Assembly: GCF_963678635.1 (NCBI RefSeq)
Contig: NC_087068.1
Location: 36,653,436-36,717,435, forward strand
Direction of reading: 5' to 3'
Source: Symsagittifera roscoffensis
Lineage: Eukaryota > Xenacoelomorpha > Acoela > Convolutidae
Length of the DNA stretch: 64,000 nt
Made by a program: the position numbers and the translations under genes
Shown here: in pieces, positions 12,601 through 24,341 of the stretch
How the letters are laid out: every line of letters begins with the position of its first letter
Position numbering within the stretch: the stretch's first letter is position 1
The notes under the pieces: generated by a model
The model's database searches: none
What the model was told of the DNA's origin: nothing
What the model saw: the letters and a program-made list of their open reading frames with translations, nothing else

Positions 12601-15600
12601 TAGAAAATTTGAGGTACAATTTTTTTACCCCAATCAATTTCCCACAATTTAAACGGAAATTTTTGGCACAGTACAGATTAGAACGCAAACGAAAACTTAC
12701 TGCGAAAAAAAAAACAATCATTCCTATTTTCTAGCTAAAATTTTTTTTGCGAAATAAAATGCGAAAAAAGGTCATGCGAGAGCTTCAAAAATTTGAAACG
12801 ACTGACTGGCTCAACTTAAAAATTAATTCGCATTTTTAATAACAAAAAGAGCTCCCATGAAAACAATTATTGCCGAAACCCATATCAAAACCTAATTTAA
12901 AAAAGTGCATAAAGTGTCGCAATTACCTCAACTGAAAACAATCGAGATGAAAAACTCACTGAGGGAATCAGCTTTTAAATCACGCTTCGTACGGTGTCGA
13001 GTTCTACGAGTTCTACACGATACTTGATCCTCCGAGCTGCACTAAACAAATTGGCAGGTTTAGTGGGCAAAAAAAATCACAGATTTTTTGTTTTTCATGC
13101 GTCTCAAAATTTTGCTTTTGCCAGGCCTTGTGAAGATAGGCAGTAAAAAGGAGCGAGACTTCAGAAGGGTGACGCTGCACATCGCAAACAAGCAACAAAA
13201 ACGGTGAAAGAGATCTTGAAATTCAACAAAATAGAAAGTAAAGCCAGAAAATACGGATGTGAAGTGCCTTGCAATATGCACTGTTTAAGCGGACATATTA
13301 TGCACCATTGTTTATTATATCGTTTAAGTCACTCAAAATATTTTTTGAGCTGTACACTGATATACTAAAAATAAACACAAAACTTGAGTCGAGACAAGTG
13401 CTAGTTCGATTGGAAAAACAGATGGCTCTATAAACAACCTGTGTATAGTGTAAATAATTTATAAACTAAAACAATTTTCTGGCACAGAGGCGAAGCTGAC
13501 CTTCGCACCACTTATTAGAGGTAGACGGATAATTCAAGCCAAACCTGTAAAAAAAAATTCCAGGAATCTTATTAATTTTTTCCGAATAATTTCTTCGACA
13601 TATGAAAACAATACGCTAGGTCATCAAATTGAATCAATTTACAACAAAATTGCTCATCCTAGAACACACCAATAAGTTAAAACTAAAAATAATTCCACGC
13701 TATTATAGATTTTAAAAAAAAGAAACCTTGCATTCGATAAAATTAAAATTAAAAGCAAAGTTCTTTTTTTATTTTAAAATTTTTTTTTCTAACAGAAAGT
13801 TTTGGCGTGCCTAGACACCAGGAAAGAATTAGCTATAAACAGCCTCTTGAAAATTAGGAAAACTGTAATGAAAAAATCAACTGAAAAATTACGGAAATAA
13901 AACATCCGGCCAGTAACCCGACAAAAATTGGGACGAAATCATTAAGCCGACAAAGAAAAATCATTTTATATCAAAAATTTGCGCAATCCAGAGGTGAGCA
14001 TAAAAACTAGGATTCCCTTGAAACGACTCAAAATTAGGTTACTAGGCCGATAAAATATAAGTCGAAATCATTTTGGCAGAGTAAAACTTATGAGCGAAAA
14101 AAATGAAAAATCAAAAAAAATCAAGGTTATTAATATTACAAGCAGCAGAAGAAATTCAAAACCTTAAACGCAACTACAACGTAAATTGCGTACAGCAAAA
14201 AAAAAATACGTTACATCAGAGCAGACAAATAATGAGCCGACAATTATTTTTCCAAAATGAATATTTCCCGTTTGAAAAAAGATGCTGTCAGATTCCAACC
14301 CAAGACCTTTGCCGTCCTAGGCGTATTTGTTAGCTCTAAACAAAGTCTGCATAAAACGCAAAAAACTTTGAATTTATTATGAACTGAACCTAAAATTACC
14401 ATTTCTAATTTTGCCCATTCAGTGAACAAAGTTGGCTACGGTATAAAAAATACCCGATTGCAATTACCTTGCTGATCGCAAAGGGTAACCTTGCCGTTCG
14501 CAAGTTCATCGTAGCAATCCCTTTGTCCATTTCCAGAATAGCAAAGTATTAATTTTGATTTTTTCCTGCAACGTTCTTAACTCGTTCTTTTTCCATTAAT
14601 TAATTTACAACGACATTCAGGGCTGTCCAATTACAAATAACGATGTCGAATTAGCCATAAAAGCGTTGAGTTGAGATGTTTTTTGATTTTTTCAGCGACC
14701 AAAATTACATCCATTAAATATCAAATTTAAAATTCTAGCGTCTATCTGAGGTTTGTTAGCCTAATCATTCAACAATTACCAAGTTTTTAACTTTAAGTTT
14801 AAATACTGAGCTTGTTGAGGTCCAATAATTAACAAGGATAATCGGTTGCAGTGCAAAAGAGCATGGAAAGCTCACACTGCAATGTGTTCATTAAAAAAAC
14901 ATATGCAAGCCAAAACTCACACAGGGAAACGGAAATAACAAAACTGGTTTAAAAAAAAGGAGTCGAGCGGCCACTAATTAAATTTGTTAAGGAGAGGCCA
15001 TTAAGCTGACCATGCAGTCAATGACCCAAAAACAGCCACTCTAAACAAACTATCGAGCCGAAAACAAAAAAGCCAAATAAAATTGTGGACAAAAAATTTT
15101 TGAGCAATTAAAATTTAATTTTGAAGATTTGCAGTACAACAAGCTGAAATTTCGAATCAATCATTTTTGACTTTGAAGCAACCCAAATCAAGGTAACTAA
15201 GCCGATAAAACATAAATTGAAAACATTTGGACCGAATGAAGCTTATAAGCGAAACAAAACTTACGCGACAAAAATTAGCAGACAAACAAATGTCCGACAA
15301 TTCAATTTTTCCGGAATAATTTCAAACATACTGAAAAAAGGTCCAGCCGGGACTCCAAAGAGTGGAGAGACAACCGCGATACTCTCGTTCACGTAGGAAG
15401 CATTCTTGAAGTTGCTAGGGTTCCTTAGAAAGTAACTTCAATTTCAACTTCAGATGTAAGAAAAGCTGTTTACGGGAAAAAAATCAAGTTCCAAATTAAA
15501 AGACACTTGCTTTTGCAAGTGTAAAAAATAAAATTAAAAAAAAACTTTCATTTTTTCTGTTGACTTTTTAAAGTAATTTAGAGCTTCAAAAGAATATATA

Positions 15601-18600
15601 AGAACTTTGAATAAAGCTCTTTGAATTTCAAGAAAAATTTATGACTTTTTGATAAAGTTAACCCAATGTGCGACAACTGGATATCAACATATTTTTATTC
15701 CGCTGGGAAATCTCCACATTAAAAATCACTTTTGAAACTATAAATCGATCTTGTTTATCGCGTCCTTTATACTTTTGCTGTTCGACAGCGGAGTTTGTCT
15801 TCCTTTTAACAAAGGAAATGAAATGAACATAAAAAAAATCAAGTCAAACCGCGAAATAGTAAATTTGAGCCAGGAAAACATCACGACCTATATAGGAGCC
15901 AGAAAATTCAGTAAGTTCATGACTATTGAAAAAAGAATAGAAACTAAATTGGGTTCAAATTCATTATTATCAAGTGCAAGGTCATCAAATCGGCCAGGGA
16001 ATCGCTTTTTTCGGAAGACAACTCACGCATAGAGCTTTAGTATGATACCACAGTTGACCACCTGGAAGCTTTTGGTACGGCAACAAAAAAACTCTGTGCC
16101 TTAGTTCCTTCCCACTTCATGGAGTTATTAGAGCAACAACTTTGTTTAAAAATCTTACTTGAAATCTTATTCCACGTTATGTTCAACTGCTCAAAATCAT
16201 GATCTCCAGATATTCCACAAGTAGCGAACTCCACAAACATAAAATTAAAAACTATTGAAGGCTTTGATTTGCCAAATTCTCCTTCGTATTGTTTGAAATT
16301 CTCTTCCATCTGTTGTGGTAAATCCTCGATGAACATTGAAAACACGGCAATCCAGGTGATCATCAAAATAAACAAAACTAAATATGACAGAGGGTTGCAA
16401 ACTTTTTCAAATATTTTGCTGATGCGATAATACTAATACTACTACTATGGTTGTTATAAATGTTGATTTAAAAAATGTATTGGATGCTAGCGTATAGAAA
16501 ATGATAAGGAAGCTTTTACATTGCTTAAAATTGTATAAAATTAAAAACTACTGAAATTTGTCTAAAAAGAGGTTCAATTTTGAGGTTAACAACAATGTCG
16601 AGAAACAGATAGAACAGCGTTATTTTTCAGAACAATGTTTGCTCACTTAAATCAAAAATAGTTGAGTAGACGCCAGCTGTCCCGAAAACAAAACTTTTGG
16701 CATGAAAAACTTTCAGCAATAGAAAATGGTACGTTATGAATCTTGTCTCAAGTTTTGTAAATCGAAAATTAAAAATTCGGAAAGCACAAACAATATGAAC
16801 ATATTTTCCTATCAATCAACGTAATATTTAATGATTAATTCGACATAACAGAGGCCGAAACAAAGCTCTTAAGCTGAAAAAAAAACGACAAAATAGAAGG
16901 GACATGAGTGAATTACAGGAGTGAATCAAAAAAACTTTTAATCAAAGAAACAATTGCTTATATTAGAACAAAAAATCTGAGCGGTGGCAACTAAGCCAAC
17001 AAACGATGAGTTGAGACTTTTTCAATCGGAAAATTCTTTTGGTTTGCTAACAAACAGATACTGGCCGTACTCTAACTCAAAACTAATTCGTCTCAGGCAC
17101 AGACTTATCGCTAGGTCAAATGTGCCGCAGAATATGTGGAATTTAAATAAATAAGATAGCTAAGTTGACAGCTTTAAAGCTGAATAGATTACCCAAAAAT
17201 CCGAAAAATCAATTTAAAAATATCTGAAAAAATCAAAAAATAAACTTTTTAATGTTCATTTATTCGCTATTGCATAAGAACAAGCACATGCGTGAATCAA
17301 AATCAAAATAACAATTCGGAAACTAAACGGACAGCGCCAGGAATCCGAAAATGATCATAATTAATATCGAAATACTAGATATAGCAATATCAGTGGTGAC
17401 TGAGTAGCAGTAGTTATTTTAGCACTGGGACAACCATGAAACCGAAAAATGATTGTATTTATAAAGAGCTCTTAATATATATAGCTTACTTCAGTGTTTA
17501 CTGAGTGACAGAAATATGTATTAGTAGCGAGTAGTAAAAATTGAACTAGCAGACCCACTGCAGCTAAAACTGCATCAACAAACTAACAAGGCTCATTGGA
17601 TGGCTGGCTAAATGGCTGGATTAACGAATGACGGATCGATCAAACGCGTGGCAATTAGATAACTGAATGAAAAGCTGGATGGATGGCTGGAAGGGTGTAT
17701 GGTTGGCTCGATGGATGACTGGAAAGATGAAGGGAAGCCTGGTTAGATAATCGATGGCTAAACGGATGGACGGCTATATTGATAAATCGATGGCTGGATG
17801 GAACGATGGATGTCTGGACCGATGCATGGGCGGAGGGATGGACAGCTAGCTGAATGGATGGTTGGAGCGATGGAAGGGTTGACAGACAGGTGGATGGACC
17901 AATGTATGGCTGCATGGACCGATGTATGGCTGGACGGATGGATGGATGGCTGGATGGCGGGTTCGATGGATGACTGGGAAGATAGAGGGATGGCTGGTTA
18001 GATGGATCGATGGCTAAATGGATAGATGACTATATTGATAAATCGATGGCTAGATGGAATGATGTATGGCTGGACGGATGCATGGGCAGAGGGATGGACA
18101 GCTGGCTGAACGAATGATTGGATTGATAGACAGGTTGACAGATAGATGGATGGACCAATGTATGGATGCATGGGCCGATTTATGGTTGAAGGGATGGATG
18201 GATGGCTGATTCGATGGATGACTGGCTGGATGACTGGAAAGATCGATGGCTAAATGGATGGATGGCTAGATGGATGAAACCATGACTGGATGGAACGATA
18301 GATGGCTGGAAAGATGCAGGGGCGGATGGATGGAAAGTTGGTTGATTGGATCGAACTACGGATGAACCGATGGATGGCTGAAGTAAACAGATGGCTGGTT
18401 TGATGGATGAACGATGGGTGACTAGATAGATTTATGGCTAGATCACTTGATGGATTGCTGTTGGATGGCTTGAGATATGGATGAAAGATGACTGGATGCT
18501 TGGATAGATGATTGATGGATATACGACTGGATGGATAGATAACTGGATGCAAAATGCACTGAAGATGGTTGAATGCACTGAAGATGGGCGGCTAATTGGA

Positions 18601-21558
18601 TGGATGGCTTCCAGGATAGCTAGTTGGATTAGTGGACAGCTTAACAGATGGTTGGTTTCACAGATGGATACATGGCTAGCTGGATAGATCGTTGGAAGAA
18701 CGGATAGATAGATAGCTGGATGGATGTATCGTTTGACTGTTGAATAGATAGATGGCTTAATGGAAGTCTCGGATAAAAGGATGGCTGGATGGATGTATGA
18801 GAAGCTGGTTGGCTAGATAGATGGATGGCTAAATGAATGCATGGATGAAAGACTGGCTGGATGTACGGCTGAATGGGTGGCTTGATGGATTGGTCGATGG
18901 ATGTCGGAACTTTATTAAAGATGAAGGTTTGGTTGGATGGCTGGCTGACGGGCTGGACTTTATCCTGCCCTGTTTTTCCTTGCACTGCCCTTCTTTGCTT
19001 TTTCCTATCCTATCTTGCACTGTTCTGCTCAGCCTTGTTCTGCGCTTTCCTGCCTTGCCATGCGATGCGTTGCCTTGACTTGATCGACCTTGCGCTGCCC
19101 TTTCCAGCCTTACGCTGCCCTGCCGCGCGCTGCCCTGACTTGCGCTGGCTTGCAGTTCTATGAGCTACCCTGACTTACCTTGCGCTGCCTGCCAAGCCTT
19201 GCGCTAGCCTGCCTTGTCGTAAGCTACCCTGTCTTACCTTCCGCTGGCTTGAATTGCCTTGGGCTGCTCTGCCTTGCGCTTCCGTGCCTTGCCTTGTAAT
19301 TGGCCTTGCATCCATGAGCTAGAAAATCGAAATGTTTATCAAGTATTGCAATAGTAAAACTTAAACGTGCAACCAATCTTTCCTGTTCGAATAGCTTAAA
19401 AGTGAGCCATACTGTGTTACTTAGATATGGGGAGGTAGTTCAGACGCATTTCGATACAGAATAGAATTTCACCAAATTGAGCAGGTCGGCTGCATTTATG
19501 ATAAAACAAAAGTGATTCAGTGATTTTGTGGAATAAGATGTTAGCCGAAAAACAAACTATTCAGAATTGATAAACCTTGTTGAAATGAAGAGAAAAGGAA
19601 GGAGGCCAGTATGTCGGAATAAAATCAGCATTCAAAAAACTGATCAACAAAATTTTAATGCGTTTTTCTCGAATGTTGTTCATTTGAGGAAACAAACAAA
19701 GGACAGCGTCGAACTGCCATTCAGAAAATTATCGATCAGAACCTTAGCGTACAAAACGTGGGCAGATGAGCGTTGAACCGAAAAAAAGCTTTAAAAAAAT
19801 TTGGTTAAAAACGTTTTCAAAATAGCAACTCGAAGATTTACCCTTCTGAAAAAAACGCATTTAAATCTATTTCGCCCATGAAACCAGGCAAGACAAGGTG
19901 AAACCATTTCAGCCTAAGAAACATTTAAATTGAAAAAAAAAGCGAAAGAGCTTAAGAAAAAAACTATACAAAATCACACAGAAAATAAACCAACGAAACT
20001 CTCAAAAATTACAGAAACTAATCAAAAGATAATTCAATTCCAATATGTTTGATCAACCAGAAAAAAATTTCATGATTTAGAAAAACGATGCAAAAAATTA
20101 ACAAACAAACAAAAATTCGATAAATACGTTTCTACTAAAAAACAGAACCTTTAGCATGACGTAACCTCCAAATTAAGCTGGCCAAAGTTTAATTTTGATA
20201 CGCTCAGCTGCAACACCCTTGCTTATTGCAAGGTTGGCACCAAGGCGAAGCTGTGCTTCGCAGACACTAGCGGGAACACGACAAAAGGGAGTTCTAGAAA
20301 GTGCAATAAGAAAAAAAAATAGCCTCGAATTAGTGTAATAAAACTCGGCTACAGCTCGGAACCGATCTGCGAACTCAAGATTATGAGTCTCACGCACGAG
20401 ATGGACGCTTAATAAACCACAAACGATAGCCACAAATAAAGCCGAGAACAGATGCTATGAAATTTCTAATGCTACAGATTGTGATTATAGCAGAAGCGCC
20501 ACCAAAAAAGGGAACAGTTTTCAAGAACACTTTTATTTTGCGAGCTAGGTTAGAAAAAAAAACATAAGGTTCGGACTAATACATTAACGCTTGCAAGCTC
20601 GCAGTGCAATGATTAGGAAATCGAAAACAGACTAAATTCATCTAGCTCGAATTAATCTAGGAAATATACATAGGAAGACGCCTGGCTCTTTTCCACTCCC
20701 CTCCCACATTTCAAATCAAACTCCCAATTTTTGTAGTTGTTTTACGGGTTAATATAGCTAAAAGCGTGTTATTACGAAGTAAAGGATGAAGAACAAATCT
20801 GTTTTCGATAGTTAGCTCGGTCAACATGCCAAAACTCATTGCATCGTGACAACGTTAAAATGCTTTTTCAAAATTGAGTTTCAGACAAGGACTGATTGAA
20901 ACAGCCAACGCCAGTTGAGCAGAAAAAAAAATGGTCCCAAAAATTTCAGCGATGAAGCTCATTAAATTTTAGTTACAACAACTGAATAAAGTGTAAGCTC
21001 TGCAAACTACGCCGACACATCAAAGATCCGCAATTGAAGTATAGCTGGAATATCAAAAGTACAGATATAACTTCTGTTTACTGTAATAGCATAAGCATAA
21101 TTTGATTTTTGAAAAAACTAAATTAAAGAATTTGAGCGTGCACATTAAGCGGAGTGCACATTAAACAAGTTTGAAGTTTGAACATCGTCTATACTCCGAC
21201 CAAATCGGAAGCGTAAACATATTTTCCTTAAAACCAAAAAAAACGAAGTCCTGATATTGTACTACTTACTTCCACAGCATGATATAGCACATCCTATGTA
21301 TGCTCTCAATACTTTCTTTTTCATTACACAGGCAGAACTTAGAGCCAGAATAGCCACTACGATCACTACTGCTACCATCGCATAAAATATATAATACATC
21401 TCCTGTACACCTTTTGCCTCCAGCATATCAAAGTACAATGGGGTTCTCCAAAGCACGTCTCCCACAATTAAAACCACCCCCAATGCGACTGCAAATACAA
21501 TAACAAATGAATTAAGAACAACCAGAAAACAAAGTGAACTTTTGGTCGCCTTGCGCAT
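9690..21558 (-). CDS. Tetraspanin family membrane protein (three visible exons, giant introns)
   Basis: The exons are 21620-21270 (first in-frame ATG at 21558), 16377-16159 and 9988-9690 (TGA). Phases match across both junctions (A|TT and A|AT), with GTAAGT and GTAAGA donors and TTTAG and ATTAG acceptors. The product is about 268 residues with four hydrophobic segments: TM1 about 7-32, a short outer loop, TM2 about 55-79, TM3 about 96-112, a large extracellular loop about 113-227, and TM4 about 228-260. The loop carries CG at 150-151, CC at 180-181 and GC at 214-215, the usual disulfide cysteines, although the first motif is ATCG in place of the canonical CCG. It also has two N-glycosylation sequons, NIT and NYS. 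Juxtamembrane cysteines (ISCCG) are candidate palmitoylation sites. The frame stays open upstream of 21558 to an acceptor-like AG at 21621-21622, so a further 5' exon is possible. Family assignment is solid; the subfamily is unknown. Confidence 0.8.
12050..12345 (+). repeat. Dispersed AT-rich repeat, tetraspanin intron copy
   Basis: It shows the family order: TTATTCCGCTCGGAG, a TTTCCTTTTATTAAAA block, AGAAGTCAAACCGCGGAAAA, TCAAACTTAAGCGCGAACAA and GAGACTTTTCC. The second half is among the best preserved copies. Non-coding. Confidence 0.5.
14285..14470 (-). repeat. tRNA-derived SINE-like repeat, copy 2
   Basis: The partner of 5033-5205. The minus strand carries ACGCCTAGGACGGCAAAGG followed by TCTTGGGTTGGAATC, corresponding to the anticodon-arm and B-box parts of a tRNA-like sequence. 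The flanking body (ATTATGAACTGAACC, ACCATTTCTAATTTTGCCC, CAGTGAACAAAGTT) is shared in order with copy 1. It is too diverged to fold as a functional tRNA. Confidence 0.5.
15600..15885 (+). repeat. Dispersed AT-rich repeat, second tetraspanin intron copy
   Basis: It matches the copy at 6825-7110 along most of its length: AGCTCTTTGAATTTCAAG, TTTATGACTTTTTGATAAAG, TTAACCCAATGTG, TTTATTCCGCTGGGAAATC, GTCTTCCTTTTAAC, AAGTCAAACCGCG and AAATTTGAGCC. A 93-codon open frame over its end (15751-16032) is therefore not treated as a gene. Confidence 0.55.
17580..18950 (+). repeat. GGAT-based minisatellite with higher-order units
   Basis: The block is about 1.37 kb built from variants of GATGGATGGCTG. Above the 4-bp and 12-bp levels there is a longer period: the phrase CGATGGATGACTGG recurs at 17709, 17964 and 18212, followed each time by the same succession (AAGATGAAGGG-like, CGATGGCTAAATGGA, GATAAATCGATGGCT, GCATGGGC-GAGGGATGG), giving units of about 250 bp that decay toward the right. 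Open frames on both strands (Trp/Met/Asp/Gly on plus, His/Pro/Ser on minus) are products of the repeat. Confidence 0.9.
18955..19315 (+). repeat. CTTGCGCTGCCCTGC-rich, A-poor degenerate repeat
   Basis: About 360 bp of imperfect 5- and 10-bp repeats with CCTTG, GCGCTG and CCCTG as recurring words. The plus strand is rich in C, T and G and has very little A. It adjoins the minisatellite and ends sharply at AT-rich DNA. Non-coding. Confidence 0.8.
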
Positions 21559-21620
21559 CACCAAACATATCGTTGCTTCACAATCATTATTTTCAAGTGG
21601 CTTCTGGTCTACCAACCAGG

Positions 21621-22339
21621 CTGTCGAAAGTTATCTTAATGTCCCATAAATAAAATAATTAACATTTGAAAAGTAGAGAATTCGGAAGGAAGGAGTAATG
21701 TGGAAGATAATAATTCACTTTTGGAACTAGTTTTTGCAAATTGATCCAAAGAGTCAAGCATTGGGACATGCAAAAAGGCAATTGACGCACTGTCAAAAAT
21801 ATCAGGGCATCTTTACAAGTATACTATAAACCGAGTAACTAAAACGCTATGACTTATCAATAGAATCATTTGCATATGCTTGCTTAGCTTTTTTGCCAGC
21901 ACCAAAGAAAAAAAACTTGGCAGCTGTTGAATCATGTTATTTTGAACGAGTAGAGTCATGTGTTTCGAATGGCAATCGTTATTTCTAAAGGCGAATTTCA
22001 CCAACAATTTGCCCTAAAAAGGGTATTTGAAATGAGTAAAGATTTGATAAAAAGAAATGCCTCACACAGATGTTAGACACAAAGGCCAAGCGGAGCTTCG
22101 CAACACTTGTGATGCAAAAAAAAACACATTACGCTACAAAATAAGGAATAATAAAAAATACAGCAGTCAAAAAAAATACCTACGAAATTATGTGGGAAAA
22201 ACTTACTTTATAAAATTGCTCGACAACATTAGAGAAAACACAGCTACAAAAACTTCTTTTTTTTTCTTCAAAAAACTTCATATTTGTATCAGATGAAGAT
22301 AATAAAAAGCCCTTAAAATGGAAATCATTTTCCGAGCGG
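21621..22339. other. Region between tetraspanin exon and LTR cluster, no gene seen
   Basis: AT-rich sequence upstream of the first visible tetraspanin exon. It may contain the promoter or a 5' exon of that gene, but no ATG-bearing exon with a donor could be supported. It ends at the first TGTGACATTCG LTR terminus. Confidence 0.45.
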
Positions 22340-23132
22340 TGTGACATTCGACCAGAATGTGAAAAATGCAATCTCTGCAGAATTCGGAATTTTAGCAGCA
22401 AGCCTTCCGGATTGGTGGTTTTTAAGAACTAAGAGCGTTATTGGAACGTTTGGCCAAACGGTGAGGGCTGGAATATTCTAGTATTTTAAAATTTCAAAAA
22501 TTCGAATGATGACGTCACATTTCTGAGAAATGCTGAAACGGCCATTTTAACAGAAAACGAGAGAGAAGACACAACAACATTAGTTGCGCTGACGATAACA
22601 ACGATAATCGTGATTGAAAAACAGCAGCAGATTGCAGGAACAGCCGAGAAGGTTCCGAGTTGCAACTATTGTGCTGCTACAATAGTTGCAAGGCCGTTGC
22701 GAACAACGGTGAAGGGTAACAAACCAGCCTTCCGGATTAGGAAGAAATCAAGTTCAACGAGCTTGATTCAGCGGATTCAAGAATCCGGAAGGGTCTCGGG
22801 ACGGAAACTTTTGACTCGTGTGAACTTTTAGCATCCTGTCATGTCCTGACTTGAATTTAATTAATATCTAGATTCATTTTGATAAGGATGAGAAGCTAGG
22901 AGTTGGGGGAAAGGGTTGATCCATCTTCGATGGAGATGATGATTTTTATCTACTGAACAAAAACAAAAGTAATATAATAAGTAGTAGCCCTGTTTTTAGG
23001 AGTGACCTCGTGGTCTGGGGATACTGAGACCCAGCCATGAGCTCACTATTTGCATGTAATTGAGTTAATTTGAGCGTTCTGGTCGAAGCCGGAGAACAGT
23101 AACGTTTTTGTCGACCCGATGTTAGAAAGACC
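22340..23132 (+). repeat. Partial LTR A (5'-complete, lacks the terminal U5 unit)
   Basis: It begins with TGTGACATTCGACC like the complete LTR at 46849 and ends at AGAAAGACC, exactly where the complete LTR continues with its 127-bp terminal units. The left half is clearly diverged from LTRs B, C and D, whereas the right half is nearly identical to that of B. It is therefore older than C and was partly copied into B. It keeps the CRE-like TGACGTCA, the GAATATTC box and the 13-bp hairpin. Confidence 0.75.
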
Positions 23133-23924
23133 TGTGACATTCGACCAGAATGGCCAAAATGCAATTTATGCAGGATTCGAATTTTGAGCAGTAAGCCTTC
23201 CGAGTTGATGATTTCGAAGGATTAGCGACGTTATTGGAACGTTTAGCCAAACGGTGAGGGCTAGAATATTCTAGTATTTTAAATTTTCAAAATTTCGAAT
23301 GATGACGTCACATTTCGGAGAAATGCGGAAACGGCCATTTTTAACAAAAAGCGAGTGAAAAAGAGAACAACTTTATCTGCGATTGCGAACAGAACGAAAA
23401 TCGAGATTAAAGAAAAACGACAACGAACTACAATAGCAGAGAACGTTCCAAGTTGCAACTATTGTGCTGCTACAATAGTTGCAAGGCCGTTGCCAACAAC
23501 GGTGAAGGGTGAGAACCAGCCTTCCGGATTAGGAAGAAATCAAGTTCAACGAGCTTGATTCAGCGGATTCAAGAATCCGGAAGGGTCTCGGGACGGAAAC
23601 TTTTGACTCGTGTGAACTTTTAGCATCCTGTCATGTCCTGACTTGAATTTAATTAATATCTAGATTCATTTTGATAAGGATGAGAAGCTAGGAGTTGGGG
23701 GAAAGGGTTGATCCATCTTCGATGGAGATGATGATTTTTATCTACTGAACAAAAACAATAGTAATATAATAAGTAGTAGCCCTGTTTTTAGGAGTGACCT
23801 CGTGGTCTGGGGATACTGAGACCCAGCCATGAGCTCACTATTTGCATGTAATTGAGTTAATTTGAGCGTTCTGGTCGAAGCCGGAGAACAGTAACGTTTT
23901 TGTCGACCCGATGTTAGAAAGACC
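23133..23924 (+). repeat. Partial LTR B (recombinant tandem copy)
   Basis: The left half matches LTR C almost base for base; the right half, from CCAGCCTTCCGGATT onward, matches LTR A with about one difference. The unit is 792 bp and abuts C directly. This mosaic is what unequal recombination between neighbouring LTRs A and C at the CCAGCCTTCCGGATT segment would give. Confidence 0.75.
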
Positions 23925-24341
23925 TGTGACATTCGACCAGAATGGCCAAAATGCAATTTATGCAGGATTCGAATTTTGAGCAGTAAGCCTTCCGAGTTGA
24001 TGATTTCGAAGGATTAGCGACGTTATTGGAACGTTTAGCCAAACGGTGAGGGCTAGAATATTCTAGTATTTTAAATTTTCAAAATTTCGAATGATGACGT
24101 CACATTTCGGAGAAATGCGGAAACGGCCATTTTTAACAAAAAGCGAGTGAAAAAGAGAACAACTTTATCTGCGATTGCGAACAGAACGAAAATCGAGATT
24201 AAAGAAAAACGACAACGAACTACAATAGCAGAGAACGTTCCAAGTTGCAACTATTGTGCTGCTACAATAGTTGCAAGGCCGTTGCCAACAACGGTGAAGG
24301 GTGAGAACCAGCCTTCCGGATTGGCGTGAAATTGAACTTAA
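23925..24341 (+). repeat. Truncated 5' LTR C of element 1
   Basis: It begins TGTGACATTCG and follows the complete LTR D until about 24338-24341, where TTAA joins it to leader sequence that in element 2 lies at about 48084. The rest of the LTR, the LTR-leader junction and the first about 190 bp of the leader are missing. TTAA is present at both parental positions, which suggests a microhomology deletion. Confidence 0.75.

Larger units (their letters stand above)
9989..16158 (-). other. Tetraspanin intron 2, 6.2 kb
   Basis: This intron separates the large-loop exon from the TM4 exon. It contains copies of the dispersed AT-rich repeat (about 12050-12345 and 15600-15885), the second SINE-like copy (14285-14470), and repeated diverged phrases of the form ACTAGGCCGATAAAA (near 9325, 14040 and 15195). 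No embedded gene was recognised; the 120-codon plus-strand frame at 10036-10398 looks like chance. Confidence 0.55.
16378..21269 (-). other. Tetraspanin intron 1, 4.9 kb
   Basis: This lies between the TM1-TM2 exon and the TM3 exon. Apart from the minisatellite and the CTTGC block listed separately it is AT-rich and shows no coding features. A small hairpin-like GGCGAAGCTGTGCTTCGC occurs near 20252-20269; related sequences occur near 13490 and 22085. Confidence 0.55.

Noticed and set aside
15751-16032. 93-codon plus-strand ORF with a signal-peptide-like start
   Set aside because: Its first half lies in a copy of the dispersed AT-rich repeat that is non-coding elsewhere.
17655-18985. ORFs rich in His/Pro/Ser or Trp/Met/Asp/Gly on both strands
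   Set aside because: They are translations of the GGAT minisatellite.
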